DNA from: Micropterix aruncella
Lineage: Eukaryota > Arthropoda > Insecta > Lepidoptera > Micropterigidae
NCBI GenBank assembly: GCA_944548615.1
Contig: OX155960.1
Span: 12,152,365 to 12,216,364, forward strand
Length of the DNA: 64,000 nucleotides
Reading direction: 5' to 3'
Shown: positions 43,998 through 55,996 of the stretch, piece by piece
Numbering within the stretch: position 1 is the stretch's first letter
Layout of the letters: each line of letters starts with the position of its first letter
Program-made: the position numbers and the translations under genes
Notes under the pieces: model-generated
Databases searched by the model: none
Told to the model about the DNA's origin: nothing
What the model saw: only the letters and a program-made list of their open reading frames with translations

Positions 43998-44826
43998 GGG
44001 AGTTAATGGGCCCATGCTGGGTTGGCCACGAAGACCCATGTGTTCAGGGTCGGTCACACTCACGGGTCAACACCTATCCGACGGCCTCCACGCATGAGGT
44101 GCGAACCTGGGTAGGACTCTGGCCTTGGTCAGTTTCCCCTGGGAATCAAACCTCTGGCGCTCCTGGACGGTTTGCGCACCGTGCGGCGCAAGCCAATCGA
44201 TTGTGCACTCTGACTAACATCTTGCGGTGTCGACTACAACGGGCGAGCCCGTCACCACAGGACGCTTTAACGATTAGTCGATCTATCGCCCTGCAGTGAG
44301 CGTAGAAGACTTTGGACAATAACAATCCAACGTCTAGCTACGCCACAACCCGCGAGAGTCCAACGCCTTACCGCGAGTTAGCCAGGAATAAACCCGGCGG
44401 GCTCGAGATACTCGCGCCCTCACTTCCAATTGTGACCAGATTTCTCCGGTCTCTCGATTGGTTCCGAGTTCGAGGTCGCTTGCGCGGTCCTCTCCCTTAC
44501 GAAGCGGTGAAACGGAGTACACAGAATATATCGCGGACCAAGGCGTCCTTTGCCCGGCTCTGAACCGGGATCGGATGGCCAATGGTCATTTCAAGAGCAG
44601 TCGTCGTAAGGTACGCAATCACCCCCGTTCTATAGGAAACAATACAGTTCCCAGACTCCCCCGACTGTTAGTCGGAGAGCACAATCGATTGGCTTGCGCC
44701 GCTCGGTGCGCAGACCGTCCAGGAGCGCCAGAGGTTTGATTCCCAGGGGAAACTGACCAAGGCCAGAGTCCTACCCAGGTTCGCACCTCATGCGTGGAGG
44801 CCGTCGGATAGGTGTTGACCCGTGAT
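43998..44826 (+). repeat. Family A composite, second locus, 3'-truncated
   Basis: 43998-44218 is the minus-strand outer half (it starts gggagttaatgggccc and ends actctgactaac). At 44219 a plus-strand family A copy begins (atcttgcggtgtcgac) and runs to about 44826, where it stops about 70 bases short of its normal end. The junction at 44218/44219 is the same as in the composite at 29534-30884, so this is a copy of that composite or a repeat of the same targeted insertion. Confidence 0.8.
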
Positions 44827-45739
44827 CACAAATCACAGGCCAAATCACATATAATTGACACCCATTGTCATGTTATTAATCTACAAGACGATAGTGACAG
44901 TGAAGACGAATATGAATAGCTTGCTGACTTTTCTTTGTTTAGTTTTATTTTTTTTTGTATAACAATTATTTTATTGTCAACTATTATAAATTTCATACTT
45001 TCATATTTTTATTTTAATAATTCAATATCAATATTTATATTTTTAACTTATTGTATATTTATCGTAATGAAGCAATACTGAAATAATATTTATTTCCCTC
45101 GTTTCATTACTTTATCGACATTCTTTTTGAATGCGTAAAACTACCTACACTACGGTTTTTTTATATTTTAAATAATACACTACGGTTACAGGTATCGCTC
45201 CATAAGGCCGTGCAAGTGCGAAAGAGATAGCACGATTTCGATGATAAATTACCTGACTCGCCACTTTGTAATGCGGATAGTATAGATGAGTGTCGTCTGT
45301 TGCTAACATATAAATTCAATCAGCAGGTTTAATTATTTCTATAAATAAATCCTTGACAATGATTATCTTGATGGTGTTTCGACTACATGGTTTCGATTTG
45401 GTCTTCGATATACATATACATATTGCAAAATGATGGGTAATACAGTTGTCATACGCGAAAGATGTATTTAAAAATGTTGCCCTTATCATGAAATGTTCGT
45501 TTCAAATTCGGTTTATTAGTTTTTAGGTTATTAGTTGTCAAGGGACCGTACATATATTAATTTATTACAAAAAAAATGGTAGATTTTAAATAAGTCTAAT
45601 GTATAGGCATGACCTCGTTTCAATTTGATTATACTATTGTGTTATGTGAACACGTGTGTGTTATACTTTTTAAAAAATGCCTTTTTTGACTTATAAATAT
45701 AATTGATTATTTTAATAAGCACGGTGTTATCAATTAGTT
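44827..45739. other. TBC intron 1, possible transposase tail
   Basis: Immediately after the family A truncation, 44860-44919 reads in one frame HCHVINLQDDSDSEDEYE and a stop. This acidic end is like those seen in several DNA-transposon transposases. Too short to classify. The rest is unassigned. Confidence 0.3.
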
Positions 45740-46110
45740 TTAATTAGTTGTCAGAGATTTTGGGCTTGAAATCCATCAGACTATTGCTTTTTTCCTGAAT
45801 GACTGCCACTATTATTTTTTTAGCCTATCGAAATCTGAATTCTAAATGAAATTGTCAATGGGATTCAAGCCTGGCTTTGTTTGCCATTCGAGCAACATTA
45901 GCCGTTTATTTTAGAATTCATTCTTCAATAACTTAAACTGCTGCTATGGCACGGCACTAAATTTTGCTAAAAGATGGCCTTACTATAATTTTTTTACCGC
46001 ATTTTTTTTCAAGTTCCAATGATAATTTGGTTCGAATGAACTCTCTGCACCTATTTCTCACCTGTAAATGTAGACATTTTATTTATATCAATTGGCAGTT
46101 CCTACAAATG
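45740..46110 (-). pseudogene. Possible Tc1-like transposase relic
   Basis: On the minus strand the segment WQTKPGLNPIDNFI resembles the Tc1 core motif WPxQSPDLNPIENLW. It is related in layout to 38640-39010. Decayed, with stops in all frames. Confidence 0.45.
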
Positions 46111-47129
46111 AAATGTTCTCGTGGAGAAGCCCCTTGAGATATTATCATGTGAATAAAATTTATTTTACTTCTATTTTGGTGTTTTATACAACGAGAGGCA
46201 TTTACACATGCGGTTTAGTTTGCGTATAAAAAACATACTTATCGCTTCGTAAGAATGCGTCTAAGACGGCGTCATCCAGGATATCCGTTTATTTAAGTCG
46301 ATACCGAAACCACATTTAACGCCGCATTTATACGAGGGTCATTTTATAAAGTGACATTTTTGGTGACATTTTTGTTTCTTTATTTTATATATTTTTTAAA
46401 CATCTCTATAATCCTGCAATATTTGAGTTTGATTGTAATATTAGAGTCCTGTCCACCCTAGAACGGGCTAGTCCCAGTTGGGTGACAGAATCAAATAAGC
46501 AAAAGGTTAAGGTTTTGCCATTCGGTTCCTGTTAGTTTCGTAAGCAAAATCAATGTTTTATAGTGATTAATTCTTAAATAATAAATAATAATAATATTAT
46601 AGTATGTACCAGGGTTTTGGAAGCTTTACCACCATCCATCCAAGACTACCACCTCTGTTCATCTGCCGAATGACTCGGATGTAAAATATCGGGTCCTCTG
46701 TAATTTTCATGTTTTCAGTTCATGTTCTACGTGGAGTTCTGTCTGTTTCATTTAATTTAAATTTTTATTTCAGATGATCCATTAGCTAAGCGCTGGTACT
46801 CTTGGATCGTCATATTATTATTTTTTTACAATCAAAAAACTATCGTGATAGTTGTCCAAATAAAAATATTACCATGAAAAGTAATGTCTGAATATTATAA
46901 CGGGTAACATCTAGTTACGAAAATGAAAAAGAAAATAATAATTAATTAAATAAACAAATATTGTGTCCTTACCTATGAAGTTGTTGTTCTATGAAGGAAA
47001 TTTAAGGCTAAAAGTTTAGTATAAAAATATATATTTAATTAATAGAAATATTGATACCTATTATCTATGCAGATTTGTCTTTTTAATGGGAGTTTCTTAA
47101 TTCCTATGCTGTAAAACCCTCGTTGACAA
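46111..47129. other. TBC intron 1; possible solo mariner end
   Basis: At 46332-46350 tacgagggtcattttataa looks like a mariner terminal sequence with no partner. Nothing else is recognised. Confidence 0.35.
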
Positions 47130-47660
47130 CCGAATAATGAATGCTTTGATGGCGTTTTTTACCGACCCTTCAAAGTAGATTTTTTCCCTTGTAAAAAGTT
47201 TCTTAATTCTGAAAAAAAACTATTGGAGCGGTCTGTCAATTACAATGGGTGACCAAGAGTCTCCAGCCGCAACTCCTGCCACTTTAAGACTGTTTGCAGT
47301 GGAATCTGTGGTTATACGTTGTCATGCAGAAGCAATGGCGATAAGCGATTGACCAGGCTCGGTTATTTAATCACGAGCTTTTCCATCATTGTTTGCAGTT
47401 CTTAACATTACACATTTAACGGTAACTGTAAAGCCAGACTGTAAGAAGCTGTAATCGAAAACACCGGTACAGGATCTCATATTTGAAAATAATGCAGTTT
47501 CAACTTACCATGGTTGAACAAACGAAAATATTTAAGTAAAAACAAACGACGAAAATACAAATAAACAGCTGATTTATAAAAAAAATACCATGGCCTTGAA
47601 ATAAAATTTATTTGAATTTGAAATTCCAACTCAAACCCAAGTTATCCAAGTTCAAAGTGG
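47130..47660 (-). pseudogene. Mariner (SETMAR-like) transposase relic
   Basis: On the minus strand MMEKLVIK is followed by a stop and then PSLVNRLSPLLLHDN, containing the second catalytic Asp of a mariner. Further down, FFRIKKLFTREKIYFEG and SVKNAIKAFI match the FFRNLDNFLxGKxF...F segment. The 5' flank (47395-47660) is shared with the relic at 29080-29517. Confidence 0.7.
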
Positions 47661-47765
47661 CCAGTGTAAAAACCCCCGATGAAATAGGTAAGGGCCCATA
47701 AGTTATAATAATATGAAATATTGTGTCCTCATGAATATTGTGTCCTCATTGTCCACTGAAATAAG

Positions 47766-47774
47766 GTGTGTGTG

Positions 47775-47806
<32 letters not shown>

Positions 47807-47810
47807 AGGG

Positions 47811-47846
<36 letters not shown>

Positions 47847-47876
47847 TGTGTGTGTGTGTGTGTGAGTGTGAGTATC
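47766..47876. repeat. (GTGC/GT)n microsatellite
   Basis: About 110 bp of gtgtgtgtgcgtgcgtgcg-type repeats, ending in (gt)n and gtgagt units. The Thr-His and Thr-Arg open frame on the complement is an artefact. Confidence 0.95.
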
Positions 47877-48404
47877 AACTGAAAAATATATTAGAATAAA
47901 TAATAGTCGTGGAATCAACTAATAATAAAAGTATCGACATAAAAAAATAGCGGAATGAATATAAATAGTCGTGGAATCATGAAAATGTGAGATAAATTAA
48001 TATTAAAATAACAAATGTCAAATCCAGCATGCTTCCGTTACAATAAAAATTTAAGTAATCTTAATTATCACAATATCATTATCTTTTCTATAATTTAACA
48101 GAATTCCATTGATTCTCCTTCAAATTCCTTTATTTTGGCTTCGATTTGTGTCGAGACTTTATTTTAGGAACGAAGACTATCATGATTCAAACTATTTCGC
48201 ACTTCACTAAAACGATATGGATTTATGTGAAGGTCAGATTTGTTCCTCGTATTATGATGATGAAAATCACTATCATGACGGGTGATCATTACCAAAGATC
48301 ATTATTTGTTTGACCTTTGAGCTTATCGAAATTAATTATGCTTTCTGCCCGCTGTGCCCTGAGAACAGAGATGGTGTATTTGAGACGACTATATTGGGGT
48401 ATAT

Positions 48405-48800
48405 ACAGTGCGAATTAATTGGAACAAAAAGTGTTTTTCTTGGAAAAGTGCTTTATTGGACATAAACATACAAAAACAGTACTAGTAGTTATATATTGTT
48501 AGTTTTAATATAGAATATGTCCGCCTTATGCGTTGATAACACCTTTCTCTCTTGTAGGCATAGAATTTACCAGGTTTTGACATCTTATTTTCACTTCATC
48601 ATCATGAAACCAGACTTAATTACTGCACTGATCATCTTAGTTTTCGTTGTACAATCCATCTTGGCGAACTGAAAGGAAGCTGTCAAAACCTGGTAAATGC
48701 TATGCCTACAAGAGTGAAAGATATTATCAACGCAATAGGAGGACACATTCTATACTATAACCACATGAGTAAACGAACGGAATATCTACTCGTGTGCTAA
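48405..48800. mobile_element. Inverted pair of Tc1-like 3' ends
   Basis: The left arm (48510-48585, minus strand) and right arm (48675-48757, plus strand) are complements. Both encode the end of a Tc1 transposase: NLVNAMPTRVKDIINAIGGH on the right, and the same with changes and a stop on the left. The outer left side begins at cagtgcgaattaattggaac, a typical Tc1 terminal repeat. Confidence 0.65.
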
Positions 48801-49339
48801 AACTAACAATCTACACCCAGCGCAACGAAAAAAGCCGCACCTATAAAAAATATAATTTTGGCAGTAATTCATTGTTTTCTTCACTTAATTAGCTGTGTTT
48901 TTGCTAACCTTTATATTTTATAGAAATAATGCAACATATATACATACTGTAGTTAAAATAAACATACATTTTATAGGGCAATAACAACAGTAAGGGTTTA
49001 ATTATTGAAGACTACATTTATTAAAAAACACTTCCGTAAATATCTCTGCCAACCATCAGTCATTTTTAATTCTATATCATTTCTCTGTCGTTTCTATATT
49101 TTTTATTTTATTATTTTCTTTTATTCAGGAAAATAACAGTGTATAAAAGTAAGTAGCCAAACAAGATAGATATACAAATTACACCAGAGACAATTTTCCA
49201 CTAAATGTTAACATCAAGATTATCTAAATGATAAGAGACAGAAAAAAAACGAGAAAAGAAAGAGGATAGGAAGGGAGTTATCCATGTGTTATATAATTTT
49301 GACTCTAAAAAATATAATAAAATAAAATTAGAAGGATTT

Positions 49340-50300
49340 TAAAGCGAATCTATTATTTTAATAATCAAATCAATATTTTGTTTGGGCCCCCTTTGGAACG
49401 GATAACACTGAATACGTCTCGGCATTGATTTATAAAGGATGCGTATGTACTCAATTGTTATTTCTTCATACTACATGCGTTCTTTAGTGTTTTTCTATTC
49501 CATAACAGTTTTGGTCGATTTTTAGCGAATATTTTAACCCATTCTGGGCCACAGATTTTCTGTGATATTCAAATCGGGATATTCAAATTTCTATGATATT
49601 CAAATGTTTCCTGGCCATGAAAGTGATTTCAATCCCAATGATTCTTTGAACTGTGATACCTGGGAAAAAAGTTAAATGAATTTAGTGTTGAGAATGTCCA
49701 CCAAGTAAAAAGGAAAAAAATCTTGAAAATTAACTCACAGATCGGGCTTGATGGTAAGGAACAAACAGAATCGTCCTGGTTCATCTATTTTTTGAGTCAA
49801 ATTCTCAGATGTTAACAAAACACACTCAAGAATTATGTTTTTGTATTTCTCAGCATTCACTGACCGTAATCAGACTGAGCATAATCAGACTGCCAACACC
49901 AAGTAATGTGATGCATCCCAACACCATGCCATAATATGGAGAATACTTTACTGTGGGTGCAATGCATTCATCGCTGAACCTTTCTAAAGATCTCCGGCGC
50001 ACTGTCTGTAAACCGTCTGGACCAATCAAATTAAATTTGCACTCAGAAAAAATTACTCTCTCCCAATCACCCACAGACCATTTTTTTCTTTGGCTCATTG
50101 CAGTCGTTTTTTCTTCATTTCCTTGGGCAGTAGATTTTTTACAGGTCTTCTTGCGCGTAAACCTATCGTTGGGCCTATTTTGAACAGTTCTGAAACTAAC
50201 GTTTGCACCGGTGGTGTCTTGGAGTTCCACTCTTAGGTCTGAAGCAGAAGCAAAACGATTTTTCTAAGAAATCCGTTTCAAAATGCGATCATCTCGATTC
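49340..50300 (-). pseudogene. Tc1-like transposase relic
   Basis: The minus-strand frame 50230-49850 contains FRTVQNR, RKKWSVGDWERVIFSECKF, NLIGPDGLQTVRRRSLERFS and PTVKYSPYYGMVLGCITLLG. This corresponds to the Tc1 segment around the first catalytic Asp (here SEC in place of SDE, so the residue is lost) and the RRPGERF and MVWGC motifs. Decayed continuation runs to about 49340. Confidence 0.7.
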
Positions 50301-50407
50301 GAAGTACTACGCATTAAGCCAGTTCCCACTTTCCTGTTTAAAGTTTCACTTTCTTGCTATAGAACGATTGGAAAATTTTTGTTTCGATGATGCAACTATC
50401 ATTGCTT

Positions 50408-50740
50408 TTTTAACACGCTTTTATTAGGTCGACCTGTATGTAACTACGTAATGGAATCTAAGGTAACTAATTTAACCATCTTCCAAGGATCGTAGCGTCA
50501 TGAACATTGGCAGCTGTATGTAGTTCTGATGACAATACAATAATATGGTACTGTCGAACTGATCTGATGGAGTCGGAAGATATGAACTGGAATTTCATGA
50601 TGGAACATCGTATCATAGCTGTGTTTGGACTTGTTAGATAAGTCTTGGAATGAACTTTGACCACGATTAGGTTTCAAGGTCTGGTGATGTGGTTTTTACG
50701 TGCATTTATAAAAGCGTGTTTTTAGTGTTTTTTTTAAAAC
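50408..50740. mobile_element. Family I MITE, copy 2
   Basis: Same element as 32058-32375, differing by small indels (for example gatggagtcgg for gatgatggag). Ends taacacgcttttattagg and gcatttataaaagcgtgttt. Confidence 0.75.
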
Positions 50741-51083
50741 TATTATTTTTGCTCACTTAGTTGAAGTCTCGTAGACATTGCGGTTCGGTAAAACTAATAA
50801 CACTTATTCATTTACACTTACTGCCTAACTAGGCCATAGCCCGTACTAAGGAAGGCTCTACGTATGGCAGTGATTTAGTCATATGCGCGTACACATAGTA
50901 TTAAAATGAAACATATAAAATGTGATAAAATATAAAACAGATAAGTGAATTGAAATTAAACCTAAAATTATATATCGACATAGCATGATCATGAAAATAA
51001 AAATTAATGTAAAATGTCATAACATGAAGTTTATAGAACAAATAAATAAATAATACAAAAAACATATGCAAGATTTAAAATAG
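50741..51083. other. TBC intron 1, no feature recognised
   Basis: AT-rich DNA between two MITE-like elements. Confidence 0.4.
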
Positions 51084-51330
51084 GATAAAAACGAATTTAC
51101 TGCGTGAACTTTGTAACAACCGACGTTGCAGCCGCGGGTAGGTCGGGTGTAGGCCGCATACCTACCGCTGCCGCCACTGCGTAGATTATAACGGTGGAGT
51201 GGGAGGGGGGGGGGGGGGGGCTTATAAAACGTCGGGTTTACAAACTTCACGAGGTTAATTCGTTTTTCATCTTATTTATAATGACAAACAACCGCGATAG
51301 TCTCCGATTTCATATATCGTCGGTTTGGAT
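51084..51330. repeat. Family D repeat with G10 run
   Basis: Shares tttactgcgtgaactttgta, gttgcagccg and ggccgcatacctaccgctgc with 43624-43830. Its right part (tttataatgacaaacaaccg and cgatagtctccgatttcat) is the complement of the left edge of the copy at 43624, which shows that the family has long terminal inverted repeats. Confidence 0.65.
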
Positions 51331-51528
51331 CATAAACTCACTGAGTGCACTTTTTTCAAAAATCACTTTTTGTTGCTTCCTATGTAGTTTTTAATTCTCT
51401 ATCTAGTCATACAATCTTGATAATTATTTTAGGCAGTGCCAGTTTTCTATTATACGATGAGAAAATACGCATATGGATTTGAAAAAATGCTTTTAGTGAG
51501 TTTATGATACAAACCGACGATATGCAAG
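51310..51528. mobile_element. Short foldback element next to family D
   Basis: atcgtcggtttggatcataa and actcactgagtgcac (51316-51352) face the complement at 51484-51522 (tagtgagtttatgatacaaa, ccgacgatatg). Arms of about 40 bp, no coding capacity. It overlaps the family D edge and may be part of it. Confidence 0.6.
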
Positions 51529-51775
51529 AAGACTCTATTGAGGGATTGTAAAGAGATACTGTAAAAAAAAAATATGGAAGTAAGCGAAAAATTGCGAGCA
51601 TTATTTATGAAATGGCTGCCGCATTATTTATAAAAACTGGCCAATTAGACTTTAATTCAATCATGAGTAGGTATGATAATGTACAAAATGTGCTATTTCC
51701 TGAAATGTCGCATGAAAGTTGTTTATCGTCTACGTCTTCCCATTTCGTCGTTCGTTGATAGATAATTGTTTGCAG

Positions 51776-52048
51776 AGGGGTGTTCAACTGGAAAGTCGGC
51801 GACGGCGACGGCGAGGGCAAGTGCAAGCCGCCGCCCGACAGAGCGACGAGTTGGAAGCTATTCGGCGGCAAAAGCGGCGGCCGCGACGCGCGACCGCCGC
51901 CGCCCGCCGGCGCGCTGTCGGCCTCCGAGCCGCAGCTGGCCCGCCGCACCCAGCCGCCGCGCGCGCACCGGCGCCAGGGCAGCTCCGCCAGCGAGAACGA
52001 CTTCCAGGACATCGTCGCCAGCTCCACGGCTCTCATACAACACGATAG
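51776..52048 (+). CDS. TBC1D14: TBC1D12/14-like Rab GAP, coding exon 2
   Basis: Acceptor ttgtttgcag before 51776, donor gtgggt at 52049. The first base completes the Arg codon opened in exon 1, followed by 90 codons, and the last two bases open another Arg codon. The peptide GVFNWKVGDGDGEGKC, then RATSWKLFGGKSGG, matches the FxW...SWKLFG block of vertebrate TBC1D12/14, and ends SSASENDFQDIVASSTALIQ. In between it is Pro/Ala/Arg-rich and GC-rich. Protein residues about 203-294. The block is conserved but of unknown exact function; in vertebrates the N-terminal half mediates partner binding. Antisense GC-rich open frames here are shadows. Confidence 0.85.
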   Translation, partial: RGVQLESRRRRRRGQVQAAARQSDELEAIRRQKRRPRRATAAARRRAVGLRAAAGPPHPAAARAPAPGQLRQRERLPGHRRQLHGSHTTR

Positions 52049-53169
52049 GTGGGTGCCACGTTTTGTATATGGCGTCAAATCAATTAGCACGTGGAATTTC
52101 TAATCTAAAGTACATACATTTGGCATAATATTGATTGAAGTTCGGTTTAAAGTACAATTTGCATATCTACTCGAGATAGCCAATATTGATTTGTCAGGCA
52201 GACTTCAGTCTATTTATTAGATACGAATAAAATGGGTTCTCCGCGTAATGTAGTCGTTTGAAGATATATTCAACGCGCTACTAATATGACCTTGCCGATT
52301 CCATTATATTTGAACATAAATAGCAACTTTTCATATCGTCGCTCTACGCTGACAAAAGTATTGGATTGATTCTTACATTACCATTTTGTTATTACGGTTT
52401 TATACAGCATAACGATATTTAAATCGTAATTTTGTTGAAACTTCATTACTCGATTATATGTACTTATCAACATTTTTCTCGCGGTTAATACGGAAATAAC
52501 CGTATACTGTAGTTTCAACATAATTATTTTTTCCGACTACAACCGTACGTATACATGCCGTCATGCTAGAATCGAGATCCCAAAGGTCGCGACGCAATGA
52601 AATAACATACGACACGGTAACTACCGTCACGCCAACACCGTTATGCGTCATGTTAGTTCATACGTACGGACCACAGTCCGCGTTTAATACGTAATCTTTG
52701 CTGCAACATGCGTATTTCCGTCTATTACATCGTTATATTTTTCTAAGTGTACCTATATACACTAACCTGGCCTTATTACTAGGTCGGGCATTATTCGACT
52801 ACCCATTCACATGTCACATTTTCATCTTATTTTTTTGTTAGTATGGTTATTCGTTGAATTATTTTATTATGTATATAATATTAGTCACATTTTAACATTA
52901 GCCACTATGTATATTATTATATTCGTATATTCATTTTATTAGTATACTGGTATACAAGTCAGATACAGATTAGCAAATATTCATACATATTAGCATTGAT
53001 TTTATTACACTATAAAATCAATGATATTAGCAAACAAACATTTTTTTTATCGTAAAGAAAAAATAAAATAAACTAAACAAAACGAAGAAAAAACACAAGA
53101 TTAATGTAAAAAGAAGAAATACAAGACAAAATGCAAAGAGATCATTACATACTTTAGCCACCAAAGCAT
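52049..53169. other. TBC intron 2, first part
   Basis: Starts gtgggtgcc. AT-rich; no supported exon or repeat up to the LINE fragment. Confidence 0.5.
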
Positions 53170-53600
53170 TTTAGACTTTACTCGAGTAATATTCCTCCAG
53201 TGAGTAAAACGCCTTATCTGTAAGGTACCTCTTAAGGTGTCTCCCTAATGTGCTCGCTAAGTTTGTTGTAAACCGCTGGGCTGGCGATATAGGCTAGCCT
53301 CTCCGACTTGGATAATGCGTGACTTACCGAACATAGCATGCTACGGGATCTTATTGGATAGTGATGATGCACACCATTCACTTCAAAATCGGCTAGATTT
53401 CTGCGAACGAACAGCGCTACTTCCATTATATAAATGGACGGCAGCGTCATGATGCAGATATCTCTAAACAGAGGCCTAGCTGGCGTATCAAGCGCCACAC
53501 GCGCTATTGTGCGGACTGCACGCTTCTGCACGACGAAAGCCCTCTGCCTGTCGGCTGCTCGCCACCATAACTCCGCGCCGTACGTTAGCAGCGAATGAAC
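53165..53600 (-). mobile_element. Jockey-like non-LTR RT, C-terminal fragment
   Basis: The minus-strand frame reads YGAELWWRAADRQRAFVVQK, RAVRTIARV, LPSIYIMEVALFVRRNLADF and YNKLSEHIRET. A one-base frameshift near 53238 leads to LKRYLTDKAFYSLEEYYSSK and the stop at about 53173. This is the end of the RT domain of jockey-type LINEs (QK-RAVRxI...LTLPSLYIxE...FVRxN). The copy is 5'-truncated. Confidence 0.8.
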
Positions 53601-55110
53601 GTATGCAAAGTATGTATGTTTATAAGAAAAGGATTACCGCCCGAAATAATAAAACCCTTAACTTTTCGTAAATTGCATTTGCCACCTTCGCGGGAGAATG
53701 CTAGAAGTAAGATTGTTTCCGATTGCTATTATTTTATCAAACCATCGTAAAGGATTCGTAGTTCATAATATTTTTGCATTTTTGTACTGAATATTAGGCG
53801 TGAATTATTTTTTCTTTTTGTTTAAATATTGCTGTCTCTTTACATATCTTCTCGCGTGTCTGGCGGTAACAAAATTACTACATTTCACTTAAGAGCCCTA
53901 TCACATATTTTTTCCAGAAAGCCAAGAAAAGTGGATTTTTGGCGTTCTAATTCCAAGAAATGAAGAGATTTCTACAAACTTTAATTACTGAATTACCTGG
54001 ACCATTTCTTGATGTTGACCATAGCGGCCTTTAATTTTAGATATAACGAATATTATTTACTTATTCAGCCCATTTTCCGAAAGTCGTTATTCGTAAAACG
54101 CTCGGAAGGCAAACTTTGAGCTCCTTAATACAGTAATATCACTACAACGAAAACCGTATACTATTTTTTTTTATGTCCGTCATGTATTCTTGATGTACAC
54201 TACGGCTTTATTTTTTCGTTTTTTGACCACATATCCAAGGTATACATTACTTACAATTACACAAAATTAAAAAAAAATCTTCCTGTATCATTCTAATTTT
54301 CTCAGAAATAAAATAAGATTCTTATATAATACTTATACTATATTAAAGTTCACTCTTTTAGCAATACGACATAATATAAATTATTGTCATTAGAAAGGAG
54401 AAAACAGTGCAAAAAACAATTAGAAATTGTGTATATATTTGCTTGCGCAAGAGAAGAGCGCTCAGTGCCGCGGTTTTCTCCCAGGGTTGAATAGTTATTT
54501 ATTTATTTATTTATTTATTTATCCTATCTTTTATAGTTACATCCAAAAAAAAATGCGTTCATTTTTTCAACTCATTTTAAAAGAATACCTACGCTATTTT
54601 GTAATAAGGCTCTTAAAAAATAAAATATTTGCCGCTCTTGCTATTCAGTTCTGTTACTAAACTGCACAAGAAACGACAGATAAACGATAGCACTCGATAG
54701 TAAGCACTGTGCAATAATGACAATGTATTGAAAAGTGTGAATCAGTACCGAATACATGGCGGACCTAATAATATAGCCAGGCATAGTGACATAATATACA
54801 GTGACAGGTACCAATGGTGATACATGTTATTATTTTGAGTTTTTTCCTTTTTTTTACATTAGGAGATTTTAATTTACAGGCCGTTATTCTACTCGAGAAA
54901 CTAAGGTGAAAATTATGTAGAACTTTTTAAGAGACAAAAATACCGAATATGCGGAGTTAAACGTATAGGTATATTTTATTCCTCAATAACAAAGTCCTAA
55001 ACTGATAAAAGTTTTTGACTCAATTTGTCGTTCGCTGATTTCGATCGCGCAGTTCTCATAGTCGGCGAATATTTGAGTAGTGCGATCCTTCGAAGCGTCG
55101 ATATATGATC
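53601..55110. other. TBC intron 2, no feature recognised
   Basis: AT-rich intron DNA with an ATTT-type short repeat at 54495-54522. A 77-codon plus-strand open frame at 54427 has no recognisable family. Confidence 0.45.
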
Positions 55111-55118
55111 CCCTAGAC

Positions 55119-55988
55119 CAGCGGTTCTTAACGGCGGGCTGGCGACCCAAAGTACGAATATATTTCAAGTACACGACCCTAATCTAATTTTTTATTTTAT
55201 TTTCCAGTGACAGGTATTAAAATGATATATTTTGTAATTTTATTAGATGTAGTTGTAAAATTAGAAATAACAACTTTATTTAAATGCTCTGTATTAAAAT
55301 CAGACAATTTAGCATTAAAACAGTTCAAAAAATTACAGCAAAATAATTAGTTACTACCCTGGTGTTGTATTTTTGAGCAAAGATCATGTATACGTGAAGT
55401 TATGTTTATAGAAAGTGCACACCGCATGTCATGCTGAGGATCCAACCTATTCCTGTACTTATTCTTCATAACAGCAAGGAATGAAAATCCTACTTCACAT
55501 AAATAAGTAGTTGGGAATGGTAGCAGGGCTTTATCAGCTGCATTGCTCAGAACATGCTTCCCAGATAATTGTGCCCAAAATTTTGTGAAACTCGTTCTGG
55601 CAAATCTCTTTTTTAAAAATGCATCACCTTGCATTTCGAGCAATTCTTCTTGTAATCCAGCTGAATCGTTTTCAGCGCCCATTACATCTACTTCAAATGG
55701 ATTTTTTACCCAACTATATTTCAAGATATGGACATTTTGTTGAATATATCTTTCCATTTCATTTTCGAGTTTTCTCAAATGTTCTAAAATATAAGCATGG
55801 TCTCCACGAAAATACGGTTGCCATTAAGATTAAGATCTCCCAAAAACAAGTTTAATGTTGGAAACGCTGCCAATTGACAATGAGCAATTTTATTTTGCCA
55901 AAGTTTTATTTTGTTTTTAAAACCGCGACCCAACCCAATACCTCTCGCGACCCGAATTCGGGTCGCGACCCGAGGTTAAGAATCGCTG
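55119..55988 (-). mobile_element. hAT transposon, internally deleted, with perfect 8-bp target duplication
   Basis: 870 bp flanked by the exact 8-bp repeat ccctagac (55111-55118 and 55989-55996). The inverted repeats start cagcggttcttaac and, on the complement, cagcgattcttaac, followed on both sides by ggcgaccc or gcgaccc. The minus strand holds part of a transposase. The 8-bp duplication and CAG...CTG ends are diagnostic of the hAT superfamily. Confidence 0.92.
55347..55778 (-). pseudogene. hAT transposase C-terminal part (ZBED5/SCAND3-like)
   Basis: Open for 143 codons: MRKLENEMERYIQQNVHIL, NPFEVDVM, LQEELLEMQGDAFLKKRF, FWAQLSGKHVLSNAADKALL, PFPTTYLCEVGFSFLAVMKN and KYRNRLDPQHDMRCALSINI. 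The LPFPTTYLCExxFS...MKxKxRxRLD-x-x-x-x-x-R-x-x-L series is the hAT C-terminal dimerisation region found in ZBED5-like proteins. The N-terminal BED finger and first catalytic residues are missing, so the element is non-autonomous. The frame itself is intact, pointing to recent activity. Confidence 0.85.
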
Positions 55989-55996
55989 CCCTAGAC

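Noticed and set aside
46332..46350. Mariner insertion from the tip tacgagggtcattttataa
   Set aside because: No matching opposite tip or transposase nearby; listed only as a possible solo end.
47703..47918. Thr-His/Thr-Arg repeat protein on the minus strand
   Set aside because: Translation of a GT/GTGC microsatellite.
51605..52128. Several long open frames over TBC exon 2 on both strands
   Set aside because: Same GC effect; only the frame with SWKLFG joins exons 1 and 3 in phase.
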